DNA of 64,000 nt. Source: Eleusine coracana subsp. coracana. Lineage: Eukaryota; Streptophyta; Magnoliopsida; Poales; Poaceae. This document shows positions 23,441-34,568 of the stretch, in pieces. The position numbers were made by a program, and so were the translations under genes. Where the stretch lies: positions 37,082,432 to 37,146,431 of the forward strand of contig CM064417.1 in assembly GCA_032690845.1 (NCBI GenBank), in the 5' to 3' direction. Positions within the stretch are counted from its first letter, which is position 1. Each line of letters opens with the position of its first letter. The notes beneath the pieces are model-generated. The model made no database searches and was not told the origin of the DNA. It saw nothing but the letters and a program-made list of their open reading frames with translations.

Positions 23441-24620
23441 AGGACTAACTTCCCGTGAATTCCAAACCGTTGTACACCCTTGGTGGGTGACACTCGGAGG
23501 TAGACCATATCACCGACCCTGAATTCCAATGGGTGGCGCCTTTTATCTGCATAACTTTTCTGCCTGGACTTTGCCGCACGTAAGTTGGATTGGATTTCAA
23601 GCACCTTCTGTTCAGCTTGCTTCACAAGCTTCGGACCAAATATTATCCTCTCCCCTGATTCCGACCAACTTAGTGGTGTGCGACAGCGGCGCCCAAAGAG
23701 AGCCTCGAATGGTGCCATCTTGATGCTTTCCTGGTAACTATTGTTGTAAGCGAATTCTGCCAAGGGTAGGCACTCGTTCCACTTCTTGTTGTGATTCAGT
23801 ACATATGCCCTCAACATGTCTTCCAATATTTGGTTAACTCTTTCCGTTTGACCGTCCGTTTGGGGGTGGTACGCGGAACCTCTGATCAACCTGGTGCCCA
23901 GTGTCTCGTGTAGCTTCTCCCAAAAGCGCCCCACAGATTGGGAGCCTCGATCGAAGACAATAGTCTTGGGCACTCCATGCCAACATAGAATTTGCTCAAT
24001 GTATAGTTGCACATATTTTTGCATCTTGAACCGCGTCGACACAGGGATAAAGTGGGCTACCATTGTCAACCTGTCAACAATGACCCATATGGAGTCGAAC
24101 TTATGTGACGTCAACGGTAGACCAACGATGAAATCCATACTGATGTCTTCCCATTTCCAGGCTGGAACACTCAAGGGTTGTAGTAGGCCTGCCTTCTTCA
24201 GATGATCAGCCTTGACTCGGCGGCAGGTATCGCACTCTGCGACATAACGTGCTATCTCCCTTTTCATACGAGTCCACCAATATTTAGATCTCAACTCATG
24301 ATACATTTTGTTGCTGCCCGGATGCATGGAGTACTTTGCCATGTGAGCCTCGTCCAAAATTTTCTTGCAGAGTTCCAGATCCTTAGGAACCACCGGTCGA
24401 TTCTTGAACCATAAAACACCTTCTGCGTCTTCTTGAAAGCATTGTACCTTAGCATCGCCCTCTTTTAGTCTCCTTTTGAGATGGGCTATGCCCCTGTCCT
24501 TTTTCTGGGCTGCCACTATTTCTTCCCGTAAGGTAGGAATCAACGCTAAGTTGTAGAGGGCTCTGTGGGGTGTTACTTGAACATAATGACCATCTTGTAC
24601 TTGTGGGCTGACTAGGATGT
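23440..24620 (-). pseudogene. Nested chromovirus integrase
   Basis: This is a long open frame on the minus strand. It contains an HHCC zinc domain (HPGSNKMYHELR, then CDTCRRVK) and a DDE core (MDFIVGLP, a DRGSQ block, and the AYHPQTDGQTE block with Glu a few residues on). The GRRCRTPLSW and GERIIFGP motifs follow. The core looks intact, making this the best preserved integrase in the window. The C-terminal end is lost to the frameshift near 23,440. Confidence 0.9.
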
Positions 24621-25965
24621 GGTGGCTGTGAGCCTTGCGGCTTAGGGCGTCAGCCACGACATTCACCTTTCCCGGGTGGTAATGGACTTCCAACTCGTAA
24701 TCCTTAATCAATTCCAACCAACGACGTTGTCTCATGTTCAGGTGGTCTTAAGTGAAAATATACTTCAAGCTTTTGTGGTCAGTGTATATGCGAACTAAAT
24801 TCCCAAGGAGGTAATGTCTCCACATCTTTAAGGCCAATACCACGGCTGCTAATTCCAGGTCATGCACGGGGTAATTCTGCTCGTGCTTCTTCAATTGCCT
24901 TGATCCATAAGCAATAACTCTACCGTCTTGCATAAGCACACATCCCAACCCAATACCCGAAGCGTCACAATAGACATCGAACAGCTTCCTCAGGTCCGGT
25001 TGAGCTAATACTGGGGCCGTAGTCAGGTGCTTCTTCAAGGTTTGAAAAGCACCTTCGCAGCTTTCATCCCATATGAATTTCTTATCCTTCTTAAGCAACT
25101 CGGTCATGGGCTTTGCGATTTTGGAGAAATTGGGAATAAAACGGCGGTAGTAGCCAGCTAATCCCAGAAAACTGCGTATATGGAATACGGTCTTCGGTGT
25201 CTTCCAGTTCAGCACATCTCTTACCTTGCTGGGATCTACCGCGATGCCTTCTTCCGAGACAATATGGCCTAAAAATGGTACTTGCTTCAAGCAAAACTCG
25301 CACTTGCTAAACTTAGCATATAGCTGGTGCTCCCTTAACCTCTGTAAGACAACACGGAGATGCTCTGCATGTTCTTCCTCTGACTTCGAGTAGACTAGGA
25401 TGTCGTCAATGAACACCACCACAAACTTGTCCAACTCGGGCATGAACACTGAGTTCATGAGATACATGAAGTGTGCCGGTGCATTTGTCAATCCGAACGA
25501 CATCACTAAATACTCATATAGACCGTACCGGGTAGAAAAGGCTGTCTTGGGGATGTCTTCGGCACGAATTTTAATTTGATGATAACCCGACCGGAGATCA
25601 ATCTCGGAGAACACCCTAGCTCCTATTAACTGGTCGAAGAGAATGTCAATACGGTGTAGTGGGTATTTGTTCTTGACAGTCACCGCATTGAGGGGTCGGT
25701 AGTGTACACACAGCCTCAGGGTCTCATCTTTCTTCTTCACGAATAATGCCGGACAACCCCAAGGTGAGGAGCTTGGTCGAACGAATCCCTTATCCAGCAG
25801 CTCCTTAAGTTGCTCCTTCAACTCAGCTAGTTCCTTAGGCGCCATTTTATACGGCCTTTTGGATATAGGTGCCGTCCCTGGCTGAAGCTCAATCTTGAAC
25901 TCAACATCCCGATCCGGTGGAAGTCCTGGGAGATCGTCGGGGAATACGTCCCTAAAAAAAATTCC
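24621..25965 (-). pseudogene. pol: Nested chromovirus reverse transcriptase and RNase H
   Basis: On the minus strand the RT motifs are LCVHYRPLN, EIDLRSGYHQI and the catalytic FIDDILVYS (two Asp). RNase H shows FDVYCDASGIGLG and TDHKSLKYIFT, then the VHYHPGK and ADALSRK end. A single TAA at 24,745-24,747 (a CAA-type change) separates RNase H from its last segment. A frame change near 25,965, in a run of A/T, separates RT from the protease. The usual FCVDYR-type Asp is His here (VHYRPLN). Confidence 0.92.
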
Positions 25966-26423
25966 CTAACCACTGGAATATTCTTTATTTGTTCGGCGGT
26001 GGTGTGGTGAACGCTTGGTGCGACCAGTTGGGGTGGTCGTACTCGGAAGCTTACGCTACCATGGGTGGGAGAGTTTAGGTGCACAGTGTAGGCGTCTATG
26101 TCCAGTATAGCTTTATGTTGCCTCATCCAAGGCATGCCCAAGATAATGTCAATGCTGCACCCATCTAAGACCATGCACTTGGTAGGGTAGACTTTTGATC
26201 CTAGGGTTATTGGGAGTTTGTCTATTTCATATAGAGCAGGGGTTTGTCCACCGACTGATCTAATGGTGTATCGTGCTCTCATAAGGGTGTGAGGCAGCCG
26301 GTACTTATCAACGAAGAACCCACTAACAAAGCTATGTGATGCTCCTGAGTCAAATAGAACTAGTGCGGAGTGGTATCGAACAGAGAACATACCAGCAAGG
26401 ATGGGGCTGTTCTCCAGAATCTC
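25966..26423 (-). pseudogene. Nested chromovirus aspartic protease
   Basis: The minus-strand frame carries LFDSGASHSFV (active-site Asp) and the IILGMPWM block, both standard for plant Ty3 retropepsins. It follows gag after a TAG at about 26,425 and leads into RT. The linker up to RT lies in a shifted frame after the A-run near 25,962. Confidence 0.85.
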
Positions 26424-27586
26424 CTATAGGGTGGTGTTGTTCACTCGCCCAGCACGAACTGGCCCTCGGTTGTTGCGGTTGTTGTTGTTGTTGTTATTTC
26501 TCGGCAGGATCTGGCCAGTGCTCTTCTTGGGGTGCAGGCACTCCCTCATGAAATGCCCATGACGACCGCAGTTGTAGCAGGGGAACGATCCGGTCTGGGC
26601 GTTCGGCTGCTGGGGTGGGCGAAACCAACCCTGACTCTGCTGTTGGCGTGGTACCGGGGGTCGCTGCTGTGCTGGCTGAGGCGGGCGCACAATAGGTGCC
26701 GGTATGGGAGCGGAACGGTACCTCTGTCCCGACGAAGTGGTGTACACCATACAGAACTTCTGTGGGGGTCCACTGGATGGCCCCATAGCACTTATGGAGC
26801 GCTTCCGTTCTGCCATCACCCTGCGATAGCCGTCTTCCGTGACGATCGTGTTGTTGACAAACTCGGCGAATGAGCCTCCCATGTTAAGTTTGAGGCGGTC
26901 CTGTAGCTCAGCACTTATCCCCTCCAAGAAACGGTCCTTGCGCTTGGCGGGGGTGTCCACTTGTTCCGGTGCGTATAGAGCCAACCGGTTGAACTCTTCG
27001 CAGTATTCCTCGATACTGCGGTTGCACTGCCTTAGTGCGGCGAATTCCCGCGCCTTCCTGCGGACGAGCCCCGCAGGGATGTAGTGAGCGTGGAACGTAT
27101 CCTTGAACTAGTCCCACGTAATCTGTCGGTCGGTTCCCACAGAGGCGACATGGTTGGCCCACCATGCCCCAGCCGCACCATGCAGTTGCTGCGCGGCGAA
27201 CAATGTCTTCTGCACAGGCGTGCAGTTAAGGAGTCCAAATTTGGACTCGAGCATGCGAAGGAAGTTTTCCGCCTCCATGGGCTCGGTAGTTGAGCTGAAC
27301 GTGGGCGGCCTGGTGGCGAGGAAATCGGAGTAGGAGTTGTTCTGCGGCGCCCCATCGTGTGGCCCCTAGCATTACGGGCTGCTAGGTTTGGTTGTGCCAG
27401 CTCCCGCATGAACTCCACCTGTTGCTGCTGGCTCTCCATCATAGTGGCAAAAAATTGCGCCATCATTTGCATGGGGTGGGATGGCGGCGGCGGTGGTGGA
27501 GTCCCGTGCGGGGAGTCAGTCCCCCTAGCCCTGGAACCTTCGGGCTACTTGCCATGCAGCTCATTGGTGTTGCGGGTGCGCACCAT
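26424..27586 (-). pseudogene. gag: Nested chromovirus gag
   Basis: The start at 27,586 (minus strand) is chosen because it begins the frame directly after a TTTCAG acceptor-like site, as in chromovirus 1. The N-terminal half (27,032-27,550) runs through a Gln-rich helix and is then frameshifted. The C-terminal half (26,424-26,984) is open and contains RFLEGI, LQDRLKL and the zinc knuckle CYNCGRHGHFMREC with all four ligands. A short Asn repeat follows the knuckle. A TAG separates gag from PR. Confidence 0.88.
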
Positions 27587-27885
27587 TCTGAAATGTAAGA
27601 ATCAGGGCCCAATTAGTCTCTTATCCAACATGAGCATTATAGGTTACCAAAGCAAATAACACAGCACACGGGGCAGCAATTTGGTAAACAACATAATTTC
27701 GATTAAGCGGGAATTTTCCAAGTCAACATGATTCTAGTACAAGTCAACAGTTCCACTCTACAAAAACTTGGAATATGTGGCCATCGAGTTTGCAAAAGCT
27801 ATTCACGCAGGTGATCCCTAAAATACAACAACCACGCGTGACGTGTCCCAAAAGCTATCCACCTACCATGCCCTACAAGCACGAC
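27587..27885 (-). other. Gap between coiled-coil ORF and gag (candidate intron 3' part)
   Basis: On the minus strand this is AT/GT-rich non-coding sequence ending in TTACATTTCAG (27,588-27,598) two bases before the gag ATG. Chromovirus 1 has the equivalent arrangement at 2,084-2,233. No confident donor site was chosen. Confidence 0.4.
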
Positions 27886-28425
27886 CTAGTCGCGTCTACT
27901 ACTACCGCCATGCCCTGTCACCGGCAGTGCCAGAGGGTCCTGGTCGGTCCGCGTTGGTCGAAGCGGGTGGCTCATAGTCCACGTCGTACTCCTCGCCCAC
28001 GTCCTCCTCAGGCTCCTCCTCCATAGGTGCTGCGGATGGTGCAGCAACCGCGTCCAACTGAGCCTGGAGGTCCTGGTTCTCATGAGCCAGGATCTCCAGG
28101 CGTCCGCCATAAGGTCCATCTCCTGCTGGGCACTCGCCAGCTGCTGCTGCAGGTGCTCGTTGTGGTTTGCCCACTGCTGCATAATCAACCCTCGTCTATC
28201 CACCTCCTGCTCGAGAGTGTCGCACTGCTCAGTGATCTCCGTCACGCGAGTCTCACTCGCCTCGAGAGCGGCAGTCAACCGCTGAATCTCTCTATGCTGT
28301 GCATCGACCTGTGCCTGCAGGTCGTTCCTCTGCAGCCACAGGAGGGTGGGAAAGCCACGGTGGTGTAGACCGGTGGTATAACGCCACCCGTCGTGCTGGA
28401 ACTGCTAAAACCCGTGCTCGTCCAT
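27886..28425 (-). pseudogene. Coiled-coil ORF upstream of gag (ORF0-like), nested chromovirus
   Basis: The ATG at 28,425 on the minus strand follows GTTTGTGTTCTAG, another acceptor-like tract. A TAG seven codons in breaks the frame, and then about 110 residues of heptad-patterned Leu/Glu/Gln sequence follow. This resembles the coiled-coil ORFs of chromovirus 1 in position and composition. The tail is acidic. Function is unknown; a structural or accessory role is only inferred from its place before gag. Confidence 0.6.
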
Positions 28426-29342
28426 CTAGAACACAAACCCCAAATAGTGAGTACTCGTTCCCAACGCAGAGGGTGCAGGCCAAAATAAAACAATTTGATG
28501 CAGTGAGTGATATACAGACTCTAGCCTGATACTAACGTGGTAGAATCCATCACCACTTTCCCGAAAGCGCAACTACAGCCCTAGGGGTGAGCGGAACAAG
28601 GAACTATGGATTTTACACAATAGGTAAAAATCTGAAATTTATATTAACCCGATTTCGACGTGCTGACTCGGACGGCCAAGATGGTATTGTCCGGAAATTT
28701 TTAAACCAAAATCTTTTTACTGAACGTACAGAGAGTTCATTCTCGATTTCAATAAGTATTCGTCTGCATGCTTTTGACCTTCGGGTGGAAAGATATCGAT
28801 TTTTATATGAACGACTCGTCTGCTGAAATTTCAGTTTCTTATTGATGTCTTGATGCCTTTTAATAGTTTTCATTGATGCATATGATTTTGGCCTACCCGT
28901 CCTTGCCAAATAAAATTCGGTCACGAATAGGACCATACGTATAGTCGGTGGCAATCGATCTCTCAAGTCAGTCGTATACTACCCGTTTCTTACGAGAATC
29001 ATGGTTAGCGTACCTACAGAAGATTCATTCCAGAAACATTACATCAAATCAAAAGAAACGAGCCGAAAATAATCTCGTATTCTTGTCCTAGGGCAGGACA
29101 CTGATGTATTACGCAATCAGCCCGCGTTCACACCATTGTGCTAGCTTCCCATGTTACAGTCCACTGGGCGGGACACATACCAGCGTTGATGATGCCGTAG
29201 ATGCTGTATTTAAACAAACAATCTCCTACAGTTAGCTTTGCCACCTGGATCATAACTATTAATAACCTATTGGGCACGTCCTCACACGATCGTTACGGGG
29301 TTTTCGAAAATATGTCTTTAACTACTGCACTATTCCCGAGAT
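28426..29342 (-). other. Leader of the nested chromovirus
   Basis: This is a non-coding leader on the minus strand. From the PBS inward about 780 bp align with the leader of the LARD-like element (48,621-49,380), including shared blocks such as CATATTTTCGAAAA and ACTATACGTATGGTCC. A TTCTGTAG|GTACGC acceptor-like site (29,014-29,022) is conserved in the LARD at 48,951. Confidence 0.85.
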
Positions 29343-29354
29343 AGCTCTGATACC
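29343..29354 (-). promoter_or_regulatory. Primer-binding site, nested chromovirus
   Basis: On the minus strand TGGTATCAGAGC, three bases after the LTR end, is the standard complement to the 3' end of initiator tRNA-Met. Confidence 0.93.
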
Positions 29355-29357
29355 ACA

Positions 29358-32300
29358 CTGTCACTGACCCGCCTTACCACGGAGACGGCTCCGATCCAGG
29401 ATCTCCCTCGGGTGGCGACACGCGCTGTGGCGCCCAATAGTGCAACACATGACAGAGAAAAATAATTGCGACAAGAACATAGGTGGGGAAAAGAGAGTTT
29501 ACATAGATCCAAAGTTATATTACAAACCAGAGTTTTGACAACAATAAGTTGCGGAAGCGAATTGTTCAACACTGGCTCACCAGTTCGACGAAAAACCTAA
29601 GATACAATCGCCCTCTCTCGGCGACACACAGGGGACATCCCGGCCATAATAGGTGCTTTGCCCCAGCACCGTACCGGCAAGCAAGGAACTAATCCTCATC
29701 TTCATTCGTGCATAGCTTCCATTCGATGTTCCAACAATCGAGGCGCTGGCCCTCCCAATGGAATCTCCCACCGCAGTGGTAGTCTCCGTCCTGGTCATCT
29801 GAAAACCACATAGAGCTACGCCCTGAGTAACTAATTTACTCAGCAAGACTGACCCGTCAAAATGGCTGATTACAGCCGACGCCTAGATATGCAATGCTAG
29901 GGATAGGGTTTTTATTGCCAGAAAGCCCACCTAAGAGTGGATCCTTATTTTTCAAGTTTTAGCATCAAGTTGAGTTGTCATGCAGAATAATAAATTTAGT
30001 TTGCACTAGAGCTATAACAATCATGGTTGCAATACAATCTTACAAATTCCAAAATAACAATATTAAATCCACACATCATCTTAATGGCTTCCGACACTGT
30101 TTCAGAGCAGCGATCAAGTGGTACTCTTTACTGTCAGGGGCAGCGACTCGAATCGATTTACATCCTGCATAAGAAACCTGCTTGCACGACCCATACGCGC
30201 TTCCGGGAAGCCGCATGGAGCAACCTTTCGCTCATGGTACCGCAGGGTCTTTCGGGTCCAGACTCCCCCGAGAAAGGTCCCCCATCGCGATGCGCCTCGT
30301 GCCGCCATCCGTGGGTGGATTGCTCCCTCCTCTCAGCCCCAGTTCCACCAAAGAATGGAGAAGGCTATCTTCAGACCAAGCGGTAGTCGTAGCTACGTCG
30401 GTTTACTGGGCCCATATCTCCAGCATGCAAACAGTACGTTCAAACTTGATCCCATGGGCCGAACACGAGGCGTAGCTTTAGCTGACTCGGACGGGGCTAC
30501 CTCCTTGAAGACAAGCTGTCCTTCCCTTTCCACCTAGTTGCCCGTCCGATCTTCATTGTGATTCCATCCACCCCCTTCCTTCATTCAACATCATTCCCTC
30601 GTGATAATATACTCTATCTACGAGTGGTCTCCATACCACTCGATGAGTAGCCGTCCTAATTTAAGCAGAGCGACTACCGTACTAAGGCTAATAATCGGGA
30701 AGAGGGACCTACTGCATGCTATGGTTTCAATCAACTCCGGTCACTTAATGCACAGACAAGCCTACATCCCTAGCTAGTGATAGAATAAAAATTTAAAACG
30801 GAGTTATGCACCGAGGCTTGCCTTGGGTCTGCTCTTGTTCAGCAACGGCACCTCCGTCTCCTTCTGGATCCTGTTCCGGTCCCGTCTCCACATGGTTCAC
30901 TGCGTGATCTATATGATACAAAAGGTGATACTTATGAGAGAAGATTCATGGCACTTCCTCAATAAATATGTTAATGTACGCTGTTTCACATGGAAGTGGG
31001 CGGGGTGTGTTGATTAATGCAGCAATATAGCGTCTTTAGCGGAAGCACAGGGTGAGGTCGTTTCGTGTATTTCCTTCATGGACTCCAGTACTTACTCGCG
31101 ACGACGTCGCACCAAAGTACGGTGTGTCTGTGTGTGTTGGGGTGAAGCTATGTAAGCGATGTCCATGACCAATAGGTGCTAATTAATTAGTATTTTTGTG
31201 TGTTGAGCAAAAATCCTCGCAATGTACTAAGTAGTCGTGAACTAGCCCTAATGCGGAACCATTTTTATTAACGGGTAAAATTGCATTCGGGGCATAATTT
31301 AATAAGTTGACATGGTTCTGATCTTCAAATGGGCAGGAGTGATTTATTATAGTTAGAGTATGCCAGGAGAGATTTATTTGCCAAGTTTCACTTACATGCA
31401 CTAAGCCAATAATTTCTATTAATTATTATAAGTAAAAAGGGCATTAAATTAATTTTAGCTAATATATAGAGACATACCCTATGACAATTTTTTCAGGGGG
31501 ACTAAAACTGATAAACCTACTTAGTGACCAATTTTCAATATTTTATCAGCTCTCTGTAATTAATTATAATTTTATTAGTGTTTTTCCTATTTATTTTAGC
31601 CCTGATCTAAATATTACCATGCATGCAGTATTAGCATTTTTCTATAGCAGTGCATGACTAGGGGAACTCGGAGAATTTTAGTTTGCTCAAAAATACCTAA
31701 TAATGAACTAGTTATGAATTTATAAGTGTTTTCCTCATTGAATTAAATCTTAACAGTACAATTAACAAGCACTGTGATTTAGCATTTTTCCTTATTAGTA
31801 CAAGTTCAGACAAGGCTAACAAAATTTATTTTGCCTCAAAATTCCCATTATTCATTTTACTATGCCTTTTACAAGTTTAACCCATTTCTAGAAATGATTT
31901 AAATAAGAAAATTTGATTTTTACTTCGCGGGCCGCAATAAGGCAGCCCAGTGGGCTGGGACTCGCGCGGGCCAGTGGGCGAGCACGCGCACGGAGGCGCT
32001 TCGGGCCAGGCGCGGCCCGAGAGCGAGGCCAGGCCCATTGGCCTTCGCGGCCCAGTGGCCAGCGCGGCCGAGCCGAGTGCGCGCGCGACGGTGGCGCTTG
32101 GCCGTGTGCGGTGGCGTGAGCACGACGGCCAGCAGGGGAGGCGGCAGCGGCAGCATTGCCAGGGTAACAACCAGCGAGCTCCGGGGAACACGCGGCACGC
32201 AAAAAGAGGGAGGATGGCTCACCGGAACTAGCTCGACGACGACGAGGCGGAGCTCCGGTGGTCGGGGGCGGTGTTCCGGACGAACGGCTGCACGAGGGAG

Positions 32301-33259
32301 AGCCAAGTGAGGTCGGGAAGGAGAAGGAGGGGCATTCACTCATGCCGGTGCAAGGAATCGGCCAGGAGCTCGCCGTGGGGGTCGGGCGACGCGGAGGGGC
32401 GGCGGTCGGAGGCAGGGAAGAAATGGCCGATTCACGGCGGCTCGATGCGGGAGGGGGAAGACAGCTTCGTGTGGAGCTTGAAGACGCCGAGGCGATGCCG
32501 TGGATGCCGACGAGCACCTGAGAATGACGGCGAGGCGGCGGTGGCGCGGAGCAGCACCGGGCGGCAATGGGGCGCGGCGAGCGAGCGGGATAGAGAGAGC
32601 GAGAGCGAAGGGAGTGAATGGGGGGGGGGGTGTTCGGACAGGGCGACAGAGGGGATGTCCGAACGTGCGCGTGGAGCCGTCAATCCGCGACAACGACCAT
32701 TGGCCGTACGCCGGCGACCACGTGGCGCGCCGAGTCGGGCGGAGCGGCTGCGGCCGAGTGTGTTTCTTCAGGGTCGCTGACAGGTGGGGTCCGCGGGGAG
32801 TTTTTCTTTTTCATTTTTTTTCCAATCCTATCAGCCGACTGCATTTGTTATTTTGGATAGAATTAAACCAGAGCTGCTAAAATCAGACCAAAAATAGGGT
32901 AGGCTCCCCATAATGTGTTGAATTTAATAAAAATACTAACTATCAAAAGTTCCCACAAAAAGTTGCTTAGGAATTTTATGAACAGAGCTGGTTTTTAACC
33001 ATTCTAGCATTTATTTGAGGCCTTTATTGAAGGATTAAAAATCGGAGAAAATTCCCAAAATTCTACTTGACCATGACCATCAACATATACTGTTTGTAGT
33101 GGTGACTTTTACTGAAAATTTGGGACTTGCAGTGCAAAGGTCATTCAATTTGGTTTGAATTTGATTTGAATTGAAAAATCTAAACTCCAATTCTAGTGTT
33201 AGGGTCTTATGCTGTCTAAGTGTTGTCATTGGGACCCTACTGACACTAGGAGTGTCACA
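29358..33259 (-). repeat. 5' LTR of the nested chromovirus
   Basis: This 3,902-bp LTR starts TGTGACAC at 33,259 and ends ACA at 29,358 on the minus strand. It aligns throughout with 19,368-23,034 apart from an extra segment of roughly 235 bp (about 30,890-31,165). Large open frames in its GC-rich zone (for example 31,888-32,517) are present in both LTRs and are not treated as genes. Confidence 0.93.
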
Positions 33260-33262
33260 GTG

Positions 33263-34063
33263 ATGAGCCCAGATGACATGTTTTCCATGTATGGGAGAGG
33301 AGTTGCAACAGCTCCTCCAAATGTTCATGGCTTTCTTCCATTCTTCACGGTTCTCAACCGATATGTAAGGCAGACCCTTGGACTAAGCGATGGAGATGCC
33401 TCATTTGTTCCCACCAACTTGAGGAACTTGCTTTCTAGGCTTCGTGGGAAAGTAAAGTTCAATGCTTTTGACTTCATTTAGGAGGAGATCTATGCCATAT
33501 CCATCACACCCGCTCGGTTTTGCTGCTATGGACCCTACATTATGAAGATGATCGAGGAAGTCAATGAGCTCACCTTTGTTAAGGATGTGCTTCACAAGCC
33601 CTTGCGGCCTCAGAAGCTAGTTTCTTTGATTTCCTCCCAGTCTACTAGAGGTGAGAGTTCTAGTTTAGCTGCTACGTCTTCCTCTAGAGGTAGCAAAACT
33701 CTCTTGAAGTTCCTCTCTAGCTTGTTTTGTCTTGGACGTGATGCAAACATGAAGCTAGACAATGAAAGGAGAGAAAGGAAGAAAAACACAAGGACTCTCA
33801 AGCAACTTTCAGCCCAGCATCAATTGACTCCAGCTTGTTCTCCACCCGATTCCGATGACGATGACTCTCCCCCATGCCACTATGAGCATCCCGCCTAATC
33901 TTTCACTAGGGAAGACCGTGAGTACTTTGGCATCACCGAGAGGGACATAGAGAAGGCTACCGGTGTTGTTGGTGCGAGTGAAGGTGAGAGTGATGGGGAT
34001 GGCAATGGTCGCGAGGATGATGAGGGTGAGCCTAGTGGTAGTGAGTATGATGGGAGCATGTGA
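33263..34063 (+). pseudogene. Copia post-pol ORF, last part
   Basis: After the nested chromovirus the frame resumes exactly: codons up to 19,362 plus GTGATG at 33,260 rejoin in one frame. The segment reads a hydrophobic/aromatic globular region (HGFLPFFTVLNRYVRQTLG), then Ser-rich and Lys/Arg-rich parts, and a strongly acidic Gly/Asp/Glu tail ending in TGA at 34,061-34,063. In-frame stops lie at 33,479-33,481 and 33,896-33,898. No known domain was recognised. It is the C-terminal half of the ORF begun at 17,832. Confidence 0.7.
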
Positions 34064-34554
34064 CCGTGCCCTTCGACCATTCTTTTTCCTTTTTGGTGTC
34101 TTGTTGCCAAAGGGGGAGAAGAATGTATCAAGGAAGTTATCTCTAGTTGATCATGGACTTTATTTTAATTTTGAAAATTTGTAATGTTAAGACTATGTGT
34201 GGTGTGCTCCTATGTCATCATTTGCTCTTGTAAGATCTTGTAAGACATATTTGTGATCTTTATGTAATGACTATGCTCTATGGATGTTATGTGTAGATGA
34301 ATGAGGATTGTTGGCTATGTGTTTGAACTTGTCATTTATTCACTCTTGTATATCTCTTGATCACACCTTTTAGGTATCCCATGGTTGCAATGAATATATG
34401 AATGAGCTCTCAAAATTGATGTCATAATATGCATATGGATTGTTGTTGTATGAATCATTGATGCACAAATTTAGGAGGAGCTCTACATATATCTGTTGGA
34501 ATAAAATTCTTTTTCATCTCAAATGTAAGCTTTAATTAGTTGTCATCAATCACC
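34064..34554 (+). other. Copia 3' untranslated region
   Basis: This AT-rich non-coding sequence lies between the end of the post-pol ORF and the polypurine tract. No feature was recognised beyond T-rich stretches. Confidence 0.6.
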
Positions 34555-34568
34555 AAAAAAGGGGAGAT
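34555..34568 (+). promoter_or_regulatory. Polypurine tract, copia element
   Basis: AAAAAAGGGGAGAT directly precedes the LTR start TGAAAGTGC. Confidence 0.9.

Larger units (their letters stand above)
19368..33259 (-). mobile_element. Complete Tekay/Del-like chromovirus nested in the copia post-pol ORF
   Basis: The element is bounded by TGTCAC at 19,368 and GTGTCACA ending at 33,259, with a perfect 5-bp TSD GTGAT (19,363-19,367 and 33,260-33,264). Coding order on the minus strand is LTR, PBS, leader, coiled-coil ORF, gag, PR, RT-RH, IN with chromodomain, PPT, LTR. All domains are present but carry a few stops and frameshifts. Its leader and 3' end match the LARD-like element at 44,623-55,848. 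Confidence 0.95.
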
